Shown: positions 50,756 through 58,992, counted from the stretch's first letter. The stretch: 64,000 bases of DNA from Sphingomonas caseinilytica (GCF_023516455.1 NZ_JAMGBA010000001.1:930001-994000); one strand, 5' to 3'. The notes: generated by a model not told the origin, from the sequence alone. A program made the numbers and translations.

Positions 50756-51529
50756 ATGATCCTTCGTCGCCTGACCGAAAATTTGCGCGCTCAGAACTGG
50801 ACGGCAATCGCAATCGAGTTCTTCATCGTCGTCATGGGTGTCTTCATCGGCACGCAGGTTTCCAACTGGAATCAGCAGCGGCTGGAAAAGCGCGAGGCCG
50901 AGCAGATGCTCGTGAACCTCGCGCCGGAACTGCACGCGCAGATGGAATTTTTCACCAGCGTCCGGACCTACTACGCCACCACCCGCCGATATGCGGATCG
51001 GGCGCTGGCGGCTTGGAACGGTGACCATGATGTCAGCGACGAACAGTTCGTGATTGCCGCATACCAGGCGAGCCAGATCACCGGGATTGGAACCAATGCC
51101 GAAAATTGGGCGCTGACGTTCGGGGGAAACCAATTGCGCAATATCGCCGATCCCAAGGTCCGGCGGAACATCGAGGTATTGCTGACCACGGATTACGAGC
51201 CCGTCAGCCTCAATTCGGTAGCCACACGCTATCGCGAGTAAGTCCGAAGGGTGATCCCCATCCGCGTCCAGGACGACATCCGGCGCGAATGCGGTGACCG
51301 AAACAAGACCACACCGGAGGGCTTTGTTCTGGGTTCGCTGCCCCAGACCTGCGGCTTGCGAATTGCACCGGCTGAGGCCGCGAGAATTGCCGCGGCGTTG
51401 AGAGCGCGACCCGACCTGGCGGAAGAGCTAAACTGGCATCTGGCAGCAATCGCGGTTTACTTGATCAACGTCGACATCATTGAGGGGACTGTTCGCGATC
51501 TCCAGCGCGGGCTGAACAAAAAATCTTGA
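50756..51529 (+). pseudogene. Membrane-anchored protein interrupted by an in-frame TAA
   Basis: The frame from 50756 (MILRRLTENLRAQNWTAIAI with a membrane helix FFIVVMGVFIGTQVSNWN) stops at TAA 51239-51241 after 161 residues, but continues in the same frame as VRRVIPIRVQDDIRRECGD and on to 51529. The whole 257 codons read as one protein of a sphingomonad membrane family with a periplasmic helical body. One C-to-A change (TAC to TAA) would explain it. The second part could start at the GTG at 51251, but has no clear ribosome-binding site. Either a recent pseudogene, a readthrough gene or a sequencing error. Confidence 0.78.
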
Positions 51530-51541
51530 GCTAGCGTTCTA

Positions 51542-52111
51542 CTAGCCGCCAGCCGTCGCCGGGAAATTCGCGAGACGTGTCCGCCAGTCAATTCTGCTCA
51601 GCTGGACGACCGAAATTGCATAGGCGAGCGCAATGCCAGCGGCGACCGCCCCCATCCGGTTGCCGGGGACCAGATGCCAGGCGGCAATCACAAAGATGAT
51701 CCGCATCGCCAGATGGATGAAGCCGACCGGGTGATCGACGGTCCAGGAGAAGACCACCCAGTGAAGCGCGAAGCCGATCCCGACCGACACGGGGAATAGC
51801 TCCGGCGCATAAATCCAGACCATGATGTGGATCGCCCATGTCGCAAGGGCCATCACGCGAGCCTTGGCGGCGAGCCCGAACAGCGGATTTTCGACCGGCG
51901 ACCCCAGTTCTTCGCCGCGGATTTTCATCATGACGGCGCCGATCGGCATGATCGACCAGAAGCAGAGCGTCAGGACGAGATTATGCCAGCGCGGATCGAC
52001 AACCAGGCTGAGCAGCGCGGCGGCCGAATAGGCGATGATCCCGGTCATCGGCAGCGCCATCGAACCCTTGCGCCGCGTGATGAAATCGAGCCGCATTTCC
52101 TGAAATGTCAT
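51542..52111 (-). CDS. Integral membrane protein of unknown function
   Basis: A 189-residue membrane protein with about five or six hydrophobic helices (TGIIAYSAAALLSLVV, LVLTLCFWSIMPIGAVM, MALATWAIHIMVWI, VSVGIGFALHWVVF, IIFVIAAWHLV and GAVAAGIALAYAISVV). The N-terminus MTFQEMRLDFITRRKGS resembles a DUF7010-type family, by memory only. A putative start with GGGGAGGGGCGGTC upstream supports expression. No catalytic residues visible. Confidence 0.78.
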   Translation of the reverse strand: MTFQEMRLDFITRRKGSMALPMTGIIAYSAAALLSLVVDPRWHNLVLTLCFWSIMPIGAVMMKIRGEELGSPVENPLFGLAAKARVMALATWAIHIMVWIYAPELFPVSVGIGFALHWVVFSWTVDHPVGFIHLAMRIIFVIAAWHLVPGNRMGAVAAGIALAYAISVVQLSRIDWRTRLANFPATAGG

Positions 52112-52177
52112 GACCGCCCCTCCCCCTTTGCGCCGATGGTCTAGGCCCGTGGCATGCTTGTCGCTAGAGAATCAGCA

Positions 52178-52648
52178 ATGACCGACGACAATCTCTATCG
52201 CCGCGGTGTGGGTGTGATGCTGATCAACGAGCATCGCCATGTCTTCGTGGGACGGCGGATCGATAATCGGGACGAGGCCTGGCAGATGCCGCAGGGCGGG
52301 ATCGACAAGGGCGAGAAGCCCTGGCCGGCGGCGCTCCGGGAATTGGAAGAGGAAACCGGGGTCCGCCCGAAGCTGGTGGAAAAGGTCGCGCGCCTTCCGG
52401 AACAGCTTCGCTACGACATTCCGGACGCGATCGCGTCGCGCTTGTGGGGCGGCAAATGGAAGGGGCAGGTTCAGGACTGGTACCTGGCCCGGTTCCTCGG
52501 CAGCGACGACGATGTAAACATCGCCACCAAGCATCCCGAATTCAGTCACTGGAAATGGGTCGAGCCGCATCTGCTTCCCGAGCTGATCGTGCCGTTCAAG
52601 CGGGACATGTACCGGACGATCGTCGAGGGGTTCTCGGAATATCTCTAA
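52178..52648 (+). CDS. rppH: RNA pyrophosphohydrolase
   Basis: A 156-residue Nudix enzyme that removes pyrophosphate from 5' ends of mRNA to start decay. Signatures are YRRGVGVMLINEHRHVFVG, the Nudix box GGIDKGEKPWPAALRELEEETG and the family-typical WQMPQGG and WKWVEPHLLPELIVPFKRDMY. ATG at 52178, preceded by AGAGAATCA. A REP-like element follows the stop. Confidence 0.95.
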   Translation: MTDDNLYRRGVGVMLINEHRHVFVGRRIDNRDEAWQMPQGGIDKGEKPWPAALRELEEETGVRPKLVEKVARLPEQLRYDIPDAIASRLWGGKWKGQVQDWYLARFLGSDDDVNIATKHPEFSHWKWVEPHLLPELIVPFKRDMYRTIVEGFSEYL

Positions 52649-52650
52649 AT

Positions 52651-52715
52651 TGTCATGCCAGCGAAGGCTGGCATCCGTGGCATCGACATGGGCCCCAGCC
52701 TTCGCTGGGGCGACA
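52651..52715. repeat. REP-like double-hairpin element, family B
   Basis: TGTCATGCCAGCGAAGGCTGGCA and CCCCAGCCTTCGCTGGGG hairpins are arranged as in the element at 9028-9115, within TGTC/GACA ends. It lies between the converging rppH and microprotein genes. Confidence 0.9.
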
Positions 52716-52733
52716 CAATAGGATAATTGGCTT

Positions 52734-52874
52734 CTACTTGCCGGCGGTGAAGTAGCCGATCCCGCCGCCAACCAATGCGCCGACGATTGGCCCGATGAAG
52801 GGAAGCGGGATTGCAACGACCGCGCCGATGGCGGCGGCGATCGCGGTGCGCTTGTGCAGTGGATTCTCAAGCAT
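52734..52874 (-). CDS. 46-residue glycine-zipper membrane microprotein
   Basis: Found by direct reading: ATG at 52874, 46 residues, beginning MLENPLHKRT with a helix-breaking, Gly/Ala-rich hydrophobic stretch (AAIGAVVAIPLPFIGPIVG, then ALVGGGIGYFTAGK). Glycine zippers suggest helix packing or membrane association. AAGGAGC lies nine bases upstream. The upstream region holds an AT-rich palindrome. Confidence 0.72.
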   Translation of the reverse strand: MLENPLHKRTAIAAAIGAVVAIPLPFIGPIVGALVGGGIGYFTAGK

Positions 52875-52891
52875 CGTATCTGCTCCTTATA

Positions 52892-52913
52892 GTGTCTTAT
52901 ATATATAATACAC
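52892..52913. promoter_or_regulatory. AT-rich palindrome upstream of the 46-residue gene
   Basis: GTGT, then C, then TTATATATATAA (a 12-bp perfect palindrome), then T, then ACAC: a 22-bp near-palindrome with one mismatch pair. It lies 18 bases before the microprotein ATG and contains TATATA/TATAAT-like -10 sequences, so it could be an operator over the promoter. Confidence 0.5.
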
Positions 52914-52995
52914 AGGGCGCATTCAAGGGTCGCATTCCGGCAGCCGGCGCGACGGGGTGGTTTTGCGTCACCGGCCACGCTAGAGCCTCAGCACC

Positions 52996-54204
52996 ATGGG
53001 GGAATTGACCAGCCTGGAGCAGAAATGCGTCGAAGCCGCCGCAGCGGAGCCGATGCTTGCGCAGGTCGAGAATTGGAGCGCGGTCAATTCCGGTTCGCGC
53101 AACCTGGACGGCCTCGGGATCATCGGCGCGCGGCTGGCGGGCGCGTTCTCCGACTTGCCCGGCGACGTAGCGATGCTGGAACCGGCAAGGGTCGAAGCGG
53201 TCGACGCGAACGGCAAGGCCTTCGAGGTTCCGCACGGGCGGAACTTGCACCTCAAGGTCCGGCCCGACGCTCCGGTCCAGCTGCTCTTCACCGGCCATAT
53301 GGATACGGTGTTCGGTATCGACCATGCGTTCCAGTCACTGAGCTGGCTGGAGCCGGGCAAGGTGCTGAACGGCCCTGGTGTTGCCGACATGAAGGGCGGG
53401 ATCGCGGTGATGCTCGCGGCGCTGAAGGCGGTCGAGGCAAGCCCGCTCGCGTCCGTTCTCGGCTATGAGGTCGTCATCAACAGCGACGAGGAAGTAGGAT
53501 CGCTCGGATCGGCGTCGCTGATCGCCGAAGCGGCACGGGGCAAGCGCGCGGCGCTAACCTATGAGCCTTCCGCGCTACCCGACGGGACATTGGCCGGAGC
53601 GCGCCCCGGTAGCGGCAATTTTTCCTTCGCCGTTCATGGCCGTTCGGCACATGCCGGCCGCAATCCGGAGGAGGGTCGAAACGCGCTCGTGGCGGCGGCG
53701 GATCTTGCGCTGCGCCTGAAAGCGGCGGTTGGCCCGGGCCTGAAGGTCAACCCAGCCAAGATCGATGGCGGATCGCCGAACAATGTCGTTCCCGACATTG
53801 CGGTCCTGCGCGTCAATTTGCGCCCATCGACGCTTGACGACCAGGCACGGGCGCAAGCGCTGATCGACGGTTCGGTCGCGGCGGTAGCGGCCGAGCATGA
53901 TGTAAGGATCCATGCGCACGGTCATTTCGCCCGCCCGCCGAAGCCAATGACGCCGGAAGCAGAGACGCTGTTCAAGCTGGTCCAGCAGGCTGGCGCGGAC
54001 CTTGGCCAGACGATCGGCTGGAAATCGACCGGCGGGGTGTGCGACGGCAACAATATCGCGGCCTGCGGAGTCCCCGTGATCGACACGATGGGCGTCCGCG
54101 GCGGAAGCATCCATTCGATGGAGGAATATCTGATTGTCGACAGTCTCGCGGAGCGTGCCGCGCTCTCGGCCCTGACCATCCTCAGGCTGGCGGAGGGCGC
54201 ATGA
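52996..54204 (+). CDS. M20-family hydrolase of the AST cluster
   Basis: A 402-residue M20 peptidase-fold hydrolase. Metal and catalytic signatures: FTGHMDTVFG, VADMKGGIAVM, NSDEEVGSLGS and the late His in GGSIHSMEEY. It is close to glutamate carboxypeptidase/ArgE-type enzymes. The stop overlaps the astA ATG. In this context it may replace succinylglutamate desuccinylase (AstE); that is an inference from position, not from sequence. Confidence 0.9.
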   Translation: MGELTSLEQKCVEAAAAEPMLAQVENWSAVNSGSRNLDGLGIIGARLAGAFSDLPGDVAMLEPARVEAVDANGKAFEVPHGRNLHLKVRPDAPVQLLFTGHMDTVFGIDHAFQSLSWLEPGKVLNGPGVADMKGGIAVMLAALKAVEASPLASVLGYEVVINSDEEVGSLGSASLIAEAARGKRAALTYEPSALPDGTLAGARPGSGNFSFAVHGRSAHAGRNPEEGRNALVAAADLALRLKAAVGPGLKVNPAKIDGGSPNNVVPDIAVLRVNLRPSTLDDQARAQALIDGSVAAVAAEHDVRIHAHGHFARPPKPMTPEAETLFKLVQQAGADLGQTIGWKSTGGVCDGNNIAACGVPVIDTMGVRGGSIHSMEEYLIVDSLAERAALSALTILRLAEGA

Positions 54205-55223
54205 CCTGCCGGATCCGCGCCGCGAGGCCGAGCGACGTTCGCGCATTCTATGACCTTGCCAAGCTGACGGGCGGCGGGTTCACCAACCTTCCCGCCGAGA
54301 AGGCGACGCTGGAAGCGAAGCTGGAGAGGTCGGAAGCCGGGTTCAGCCGCGAGGGTCAGGGCCCGTCCGACGACCTTTACGTCTTCATGCTGGAGAATGT
54401 CGAAACGGGGCAGATCCGCGGCACCTGCCAGATTTTCGGCGCGGTCGGAACGGACCGGCCCTTCTACAGCTATCTCATCTCGACCTTGACGCAGAAGAGC
54501 GAGGAGCTGGGCCGGATCTTCCGCAACCAGACGCTCAACCTCACCACCGACCTTGAAGGGTTCAGCGAGGTCGGGGGTCTTTTCCTTCACCCGCAGGAAC
54601 GCGCCGGCGGGCTTGGAATGCTGCTGGCGCGATCGCGCTACCTGTTCATCAAGCAGCATCGGCCGCGGTTCGGGGATTCCGTGCTGGCGGAGCTTCGCGG
54701 GGTGATGGACCAGGCCGGCCATTCGCCATTCTGGGATGCGATCGGCGGACGCTTCTTCGGAATGAACTTCCCGGAGGCCGACGAATTCAACGCCGTCCAC
54801 GGCACGCAATTCATCGCCGACCTGTTTCCCAAGACGCCGGTCTATGTGGCGATGCTGCCGGAAAGCGCGCGCGCCGTGATCGGCCAGCCCCACCCGACCG
54901 GCCGGGCCGCGCTCAAGATGCTTGAGAATGAGAATTTCGACTGGGACGGCTATGTCGACATCTTCGATGGCGGCCCGACGGTCACCGCGCGCACGGACAA
55001 GATCAAGACGGTGATGGATGCCGACTGGCTTCGCGTTGCCGGAACCGGCGGCGAAGGCGGGGCGCCGACGATGCTGGCAAGCGGCGTGCTGCACGAATTC
55101 GTCGCCTGCTATTCCCAGACGAAGCGCACCGATAATGGCGAGCTGCTGATCGAAGCCAAGGCCATGGAAATGCTCAACATCGGACCGGGCGACCGGGTGC
55201 TGGCGGTCGGCCGATCGTCATGA
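54201..55223 (+). CDS. astA: Arginine N-succinyltransferase
   Basis: A 340-residue enzyme for the first step of the AST arginine-degradation pathway (arginine plus succinyl-CoA). The family is recognisable from RAARPSDVRAFYDLA, GGGFTNLPAE, EVGGLFLHPQERAGGLGML, MNFPEADEFNAVHGTQFI and PTGRAALKMLENE. The start overlaps the M20 hydrolase and the stop overlaps astB, both ATGA, so all three are coupled. Confidence 0.95.
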   Translation: MTCRIRAARPSDVRAFYDLAKLTGGGFTNLPAEKATLEAKLERSEAGFSREGQGPSDDLYVFMLENVETGQIRGTCQIFGAVGTDRPFYSYLISTLTQKSEELGRIFRNQTLNLTTDLEGFSEVGGLFLHPQERAGGLGMLLARSRYLFIKQHRPRFGDSVLAELRGVMDQAGHSPFWDAIGGRFFGMNFPEADEFNAVHGTQFIADLFPKTPVYVAMLPESARAVIGQPHPTGRAALKMLENENFDWDGYVDIFDGGPTVTARTDKIKTVMDADWLRVAGTGGEGGAPTMLASGVLHEFVACYSQTKRTDNGELLIEAKAMEMLNIGPGDRVLAVGRSS

Positions 55224-56467
55224 TCCGCGAGATCAACTTCGACGGGATCGTCGGGCCAAGCCATAATTATGCCGGGCTCAGCCTCGGTAATCTCGCGTCG
55301 GCGCGGAATGCCGGACATGTGTCACAGCCTCGGGCGGCGGCGCTTCAGGGCATCGATAAGATGCGGTCGAACATCGCGCTCGGGCTGGTGCAGGGCGTTT
55401 TCATTCCGCAGCCGCGACCGGGCCGGGCGTGGCTCGCCGAGCTTGGAACAACTGTCGAAAATGCCGAGCCGCATCTGGCGGCAAATGCGATGAGCGCTTC
55501 GTCGATGTGGGCAGCCAATGCCGCGACGATCAGCCCCGCGCCCGATACCGCCGACGGCAAGTGCCACCTGACGGTCGCAAATTTGAAGACGATGCCGCAC
55601 CGGAGCCATGAGTGGCCGGCGACGCTGGCGCAACTTCGCCTCGCCTTCGCGAGCGATGCCTTTGCCGTGCACGGCCCGGTGCCGCCCGCTTACGGCGACG
55701 AGGGCGCGGCCAATCATATGCGCCTGACGCCCGCGCACGATCAGCCCGGTGTCGAAGTGTTCGTCTATGGCGTGGCCGGAGGGCCCTTCCCTGCCCGGCA
55801 GCACGTCGAGGCATCGAAAGCGATTGCCCGGCTTCATCGCCTCGATCCCGAGCGGACCCTGTTTGCGGCACAGAGCGAGGAAGCGATCGCGGCTGGTGCG
55901 TTCCACAACGACGTCGTGGCGGTGGCAAACGGGCCGGTGCTGTTCGCGCATGAGAAGGCCTTCGCCGACCGCGATACGCTGGTCGGCGCATTAGCGGCCA
56001 AGGTCGACGGGTTCGAACTGGTCGAAGTGCCCGATGCCGTGGTGCCGCTGGCCGATGCCATCCGCAGCTATTTGTTCAATGCCCAGCTGGTTACGCCGCC
56101 GGACGGAGCGATGACTTTGGTCGCGCCGACCGAATGCCGCGACACGCCGTCGGTCAACGGCTGGATCGAGCGGCATCTGGCCTCGAACGGTGCGATCCGG
56201 CGCGTCAACTTCGTCGATGTGCGCCAATCGATGGCCAATGGCGGCGGGCCGGCGTGCCTTCGCCTTCGCGTGGCCTGCGATCCCTCTGACGTCGATCCGC
56301 GTTTCCTGGTCGATGATGCCAAGCTGGATCGGCTGGCCGGGGTGATTTCACAGCGTTGGCCGGACGAAATCGCGTCGGACGATATCCAGGCCGCGTCCCT
56401 GATTGCCGATGTCGAGCGCGCACGCCGGGACCTGCTCGAAACCCTGGACATGCCTGAACTTAACTAG
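55220..56467 (+). CDS. astB: N-succinylarginine dihydrolase
   Basis: A 415-residue enzyme that splits succinylarginine to succinylornithine, two ammonia and CO2. Signatures include EINFDGIVGPSHNYAGLSLGN, QPRAAALQGIDKM, AAFHNDVVAVAN (His) and GGGPACLRLRV with the catalytic Cys. Family length is about 440; this copy is slightly shorter. astC and astD are not in the window, so the pathway must continue elsewhere. Confidence 0.95.
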   Translation: MIREINFDGIVGPSHNYAGLSLGNLASARNAGHVSQPRAAALQGIDKMRSNIALGLVQGVFIPQPRPGRAWLAELGTTVENAEPHLAANAMSASSMWAANAATISPAPDTADGKCHLTVANLKTMPHRSHEWPATLAQLRLAFASDAFAVHGPVPPAYGDEGAANHMRLTPAHDQPGVEVFVYGVAGGPFPARQHVEASKAIARLHRLDPERTLFAAQSEEAIAAGAFHNDVVAVANGPVLFAHEKAFADRDTLVGALAAKVDGFELVEVPDAVVPLADAIRSYLFNAQLVTPPDGAMTLVAPTECRDTPSVNGWIERHLASNGAIRRVNFVDVRQSMANGGGPACLRLRVACDPSDVDPRFLVDDAKLDRLAGVISQRWPDEIASDDIQAASLIADVERARRDLLETLDMPELN

Positions 56468-56533
56468 TCCGTTTTGGGACAGTTCGCTGGAAGCGATTCG
56501 ACCCGACTCAAAACTTGAGTTACCCCGAAATTG

Positions 56534-56549
56534 TTAAAGGGCGGTTTAC
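56534..56549 (+). promoter_or_regulatory. CtrA-like site (TTAA-N7-TTTAC)
   Basis: TTAA, seven bases, TTTAC matches the CtrA consensus TTAA-N7-TTAAC at all but one position. It lies about 60 bases upstream of the small membrane gene at 56609. A matching site lies at 57692. Confidence 0.45.
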
Positions 56550-56608
56550 CACTGTCCTTAAACGGGAAATGGCGGAACGCCGCCAATGGCATCGCGTTGG
56601 GTTAACCT

Positions 56609-56950
56609 ATGACGAGACTTCGCAAGATCGGCAGACTGTTTGTCATCAAGACCCGCCTCGAGGCCTTTCTTGTTACCTATGCGATCGCCGTCGGCTCCGT
56701 TGAGCGCGGCGTCCACTATATGCAGAACTATCCCGGTAACGGCGGCATAATCCTGGCCATTGCGTGCCTCGGCCTGCCGTTCATCGCCGGGGCGAAGCTG
56801 CTGGACAGCGTGCGTCCCGCGGAACCTGCATTGGCGAAGTCGGCGGCGCCTGCCCGCCGCAGGGCACCGCGGCTGGTTAGTCGTAGTCGACCCAGAGCTG
56901 GCCGTTCTGCCCACGGTTTAACGTCACCGAGGTCGCATCACACAGATTGA
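56609..56950 (+). CDS. Small membrane protein
   Basis: A 113-residue protein: basic start MTRLRKIGRLFVIKTRLE, one or two hydrophobic helices (AFLVTYAIAVGSVERG and GGIILAIACLGLPFIAG), then a polar C-terminal tail rich in Ala, Arg and Ser. The last 74 bases overlap the minus-strand gene at 56877, so the tail may be less conserved. No strong ribosome-binding site. Unrecognised. Confidence 0.6.
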   Translation: MTRLRKIGRLFVIKTRLEAFLVTYAIAVGSVERGVHYMQNYPGNGGIILAIACLGLPFIAGAKLLDSVRPAEPALAKSAAPARRRAPRLVSRSRPRAGRSAHGLTSPRSHHTD

Positions 56951-57221
56951 CGCCGGTAAAGGTGGCGTTGCTGCCATCCGCCAATGTCGCGCGGATGTCG
57001 AAGGCGCAATCGGGATTGGCGAAGGCCACCGCGACCCTCGCGCCGCTTGAAGGCGAGCCGCCAAGCGGCTGCCAAGCACTCGTTCCAACCCGGCGGATTG
57101 AAAGCGAACTGATGTTCGCGCCGGTCTTGTTGACCAGCGTGAAGTTTCCGGCATCGGCCAGGGCGGGCACCGGCAAGGTGACCATCGCCAGCCCAAGCAA
57201 CGGGGCGATCAAGCGTTTCAT
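56877..57221 (-). CDS. Small exported protein
   Basis: A 114-residue exported protein with a signal peptide (MKRLIAPLLGLAMVTLPVPALA, cleavage before DAGNF). The mature part is beta-rich (FTLVNKTGANISSLSIRRVG, RVAVAFANPDCAFDIRATL, FTGVNLCDATSVTLNRG) with two Cys that could form a disulfide. Resembles small periplasmic beta-sandwich proteins. Function unknown. Confidence 0.78.
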   Translation of the reverse strand: MKRLIAPLLGLAMVTLPVPALADAGNFTLVNKTGANISSLSIRRVGTSAWQPLGGSPSSGARVAVAFANPDCAFDIRATLADGSNATFTGVNLCDATSVTLNRGQNGQLWVDYD

Positions 57222-57319
57222 GCCTGTAATATACTCGCTGCGGGCGCCGGATTCAAAGATTCAGTAGCAGGTTGGCGCGCGCCCACCCCGCTCGTCGGAC
57301 GCGCGCCAGAGCCTCGCGG

Positions 57320-57562
57320 CTAAGCCGCGAAGGCCGGAGGATGGTGCGGGCGACCCCGCGAAATGAATACAGCAGCCGCGGGTTGGCGCCAGCTTTCGGA
57401 CAGCGGCAGCGCGGTCGCGCAGAAGCCGCATTCGGCCAGCGTTCGACCCACAAACCAGTGAGTGCGGCCACAGCCGGGGCAATGATTGATTTCATTTTCC
57501 CGGTAAACGGCGTGGTAGCCGCGGGTCGCGGGATCAAATCCCTTGGCTATCGAACTCCGCAT
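57320..57562 (-). CDS. Small zinc-ribbon protein
   Basis: An 80-residue protein with a CxxC pair and a second CxxC (NHCPGCGRTHWFVGRT, then ECGFCATALPL) forming a zinc ribbon. GGAGGAGCG lies just before the ATG at 57562, strong support for a real gene. N- and C-terminal parts are basic. Function unknown; such ribbons are seen in small regulatory proteins. Confidence 0.75.
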   Translation of the reverse strand: MRSSIAKGFDPATRGYHAVYRENEINHCPGCGRTHWFVGRTLAECGFCATALPLSESWRQPAAAVFISRGRPHHPPAFAA

Positions 57563-57691
57563 GATCGCTCCTCCAATCCGGTTTGAACGTGCGATGAGTT
57601 GTTATGTTTCAACGATAAATTGATTCGGTCAGGGTGTCACCTCGGTGCAATCCCGATGTCCCGCTAGGGGACTTTCAAGCCCCTGTGGATA

Positions 57692-57707
57692 TTAACCATC
57701 ACTTTAC
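57692..57707 (+). promoter_or_regulatory. CtrA-like site (TTAA-N7-TTTAC)
   Basis: TTAACCATCACTTTAC fits TTAA-N7-TTTAC, the same variant as at 56534, about 53 bases upstream of the 52-residue gene. Confidence 0.5.
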
Positions 57708-57759
57708 CTTTTGCGCGCAATTTGCATCCGCCGAGTAGTGGGGTTGGGGAGTTAGCGAC

Positions 57760-57918
57760 ATGGAGTCGAACCAGCGTTTCTATATGCGCCGCGCTGCGGA
57801 AGAACGCACTGCTGCCCACCGAGCAGTTACCCCGCAAGCCCGCGAATGGCATGCCAAGCTGGCACAGGATTTCGCCCAGCGCGCGCTCGAGAACGGCGCC
57901 CTCATCGTCAACGTTTGA
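57760..57918 (+). CDS. 52-residue soluble microprotein
   Basis: Found by direct reading: ATG at 57760, 52 residues, GGGGAG nine bases upstream. The sequence is helical and charged (MRRAAEERTAAHRAVTPQA, WHAKLAQDFAQRAL), with no membrane segment. It is preceded by a CtrA-like site. No family recognised. The outer membrane protein gene follows 125 bases later. Confidence 0.65.
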   Translation: MESNQRFYMRRAAEERTAAHRAVTPQAREWHAKLAQDFAQRALENGALIVNV

Positions 57919-58043
57919 CCGAAAATTCAGTCCGTTACGCTCTCAGGGAAAACCTGACCAACGCAGCGCAACAACCCTGACTAGTTTCCGACAACTAACA
58001 ATGTTAAAAAATCCTTGTTCGTAAATTGAACGGGGGTACCCAA

Positions 58044-58904
58044 ATGCTAAGTCGGACCTGTTTGGCCCTGATGGCCACAACTCTGCTTGCCACCCCGGCC
58101 ATCGCCCGCGACAAGACGCTCTATATCGGAGCGGAAGCTGGCATTGCCTGGGGCACCGATACCGACATTGACGCCGAAGGCGTTCCCGTACCGGGAAGCG
58201 TCCCAACATTCGTTGATCTGGATAACTTCGTCGAGATCGACCACAAGATGGGCTACGACGTTGGCCTGATCTTTGGCTATGATGCCGGCCTGGTTCGGGC
58301 CGAGCTCGATCTCAGCCACAAACATGTCGGAATTGACGAGGTCAAATCACTCGTATTCGTTGGCTCCACGCCTTCCGAAGCCACTTTCGATATCGACGGT
58401 TCGACCAGCTATACCGCGATCATGGCTAATCTGCTGCTCGACCTCGGTAACGAGGACGGCGTCAGCTTCTATGTTGGCCCGGGCTTCGGCTTTGCATGGG
58501 GTAAGTTCGACCTCGACAATTTCGATTCCGATTTCGACGATGACTTCAAGGATGGCGGCGTTGCCTGGCAGATCGTGGCCGGCGTTCGCTATGCGCTCAA
58601 CGAGAACGTCGATATCGGCGCGAAGTATCGTTATTTCCACCCGAGCCGCGTGACGGAAACGCTGTCGGACGGAACGGAACTGGACGGCGAGTTCAAGTCG
58701 CACTCGCTGCTGGCGACCATCACGTATAATTTCTACGTGCCGCCGCCCCCGCCGCCTCCGCCGCCGCCGCCGCCACCTCCGCCGCCACCACCGGCGACGC
58801 AGACGTGCCCGGACGGTTCGGTGATCCTGGCGACGGACGCATGTCCGCCACCGCCACCGCCGCCACCGCCGCCACCGCCTCCGCCGGAGCCGGAACGGGG
58901 TTAA
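58044..58904 (+). CDS. Outer membrane beta-barrel protein with polyproline tail
   Basis: A 286-residue exported protein (signal ends TPAIA). The barrel (about 25-235) has alternating strands such as LYIGAEAGIAWG, GYDVGLIFGYDAG, VSFYVGPGFGFAWG and NVDIGAKYRYFHP. The C-terminus is two polyproline tracts flanking ATQTCPDGSVILATDACP, ending PEPERG. In OmpA-like relatives a peptidoglycan-binding domain may follow such a linker, but here it is absent. The CCG/CCA repeats are prone to slippage. Confidence 0.88.
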   Translation: MLSRTCLALMATTLLATPAIARDKTLYIGAEAGIAWGTDTDIDAEGVPVPGSVPTFVDLDNFVEIDHKMGYDVGLIFGYDAGLVRAELDLSHKHVGIDEVKSLVFVGSTPSEATFDIDGSTSYTAIMANLLLDLGNEDGVSFYVGPGFGFAWGKFDLDNFDSDFDDDFKDGGVAWQIVAGVRYALNENVDIGAKYRYFHPSRVTETLSDGTELDGEFKSHSLLATITYNFYVPPPPPPPPPPPPPPPPPPATQTCPDGSVILATDACPPPPPPPPPPPPPPEPERG

Positions 58905-58922
58905 GCGAGAAGGCATCTCAAC

Positions 58923-58951
58923 GGAGCGGCGGCTGCCAGCTTCGCCGCTCC
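58923..58951 (+). terminator. First hairpin after the barrel gene
   Basis: GGAGCGGCG pairs with CGCCGCTCC, 18 bases after the stop, without a clear U-tract. Confidence 0.5.
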
Positions 58952-58964
58952 GATGGGGGCAGGG

Positions 58965-58992
58965 ACGGTCCGGGAAGCGATTCCCGGGCCGT
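58965..58992 (+). terminator. 12-bp stem with GCGA tetraloop
   Basis: ACGGTCCGGGAA and TTCCCGGGCCGT form a 12-bp stem (one G-U) with a GNRA-type GCGA loop, followed by TACCTTTGG. Further hairpins follow at 59020-59042 (CGTCACGAA/TTCGTGACG) and near 59053. The remainder to 59154 shows no gene. Confidence 0.55.

Noticed and set aside
48943..51024. 693-codon plus-strand frame
   Set aside because: Antisense to korA, a well-supported gene, and the product has no domain features.
53922..55094. 390-codon minus-strand frame
   Set aside because: Antisense to the M20 hydrolase and astA, both with strong family motifs.
57664..57852. 62-codon minus-strand frame
   Set aside because: Antisense to the 52-residue gene, which has the better ribosome-binding site, and crosses the CtrA-like site.
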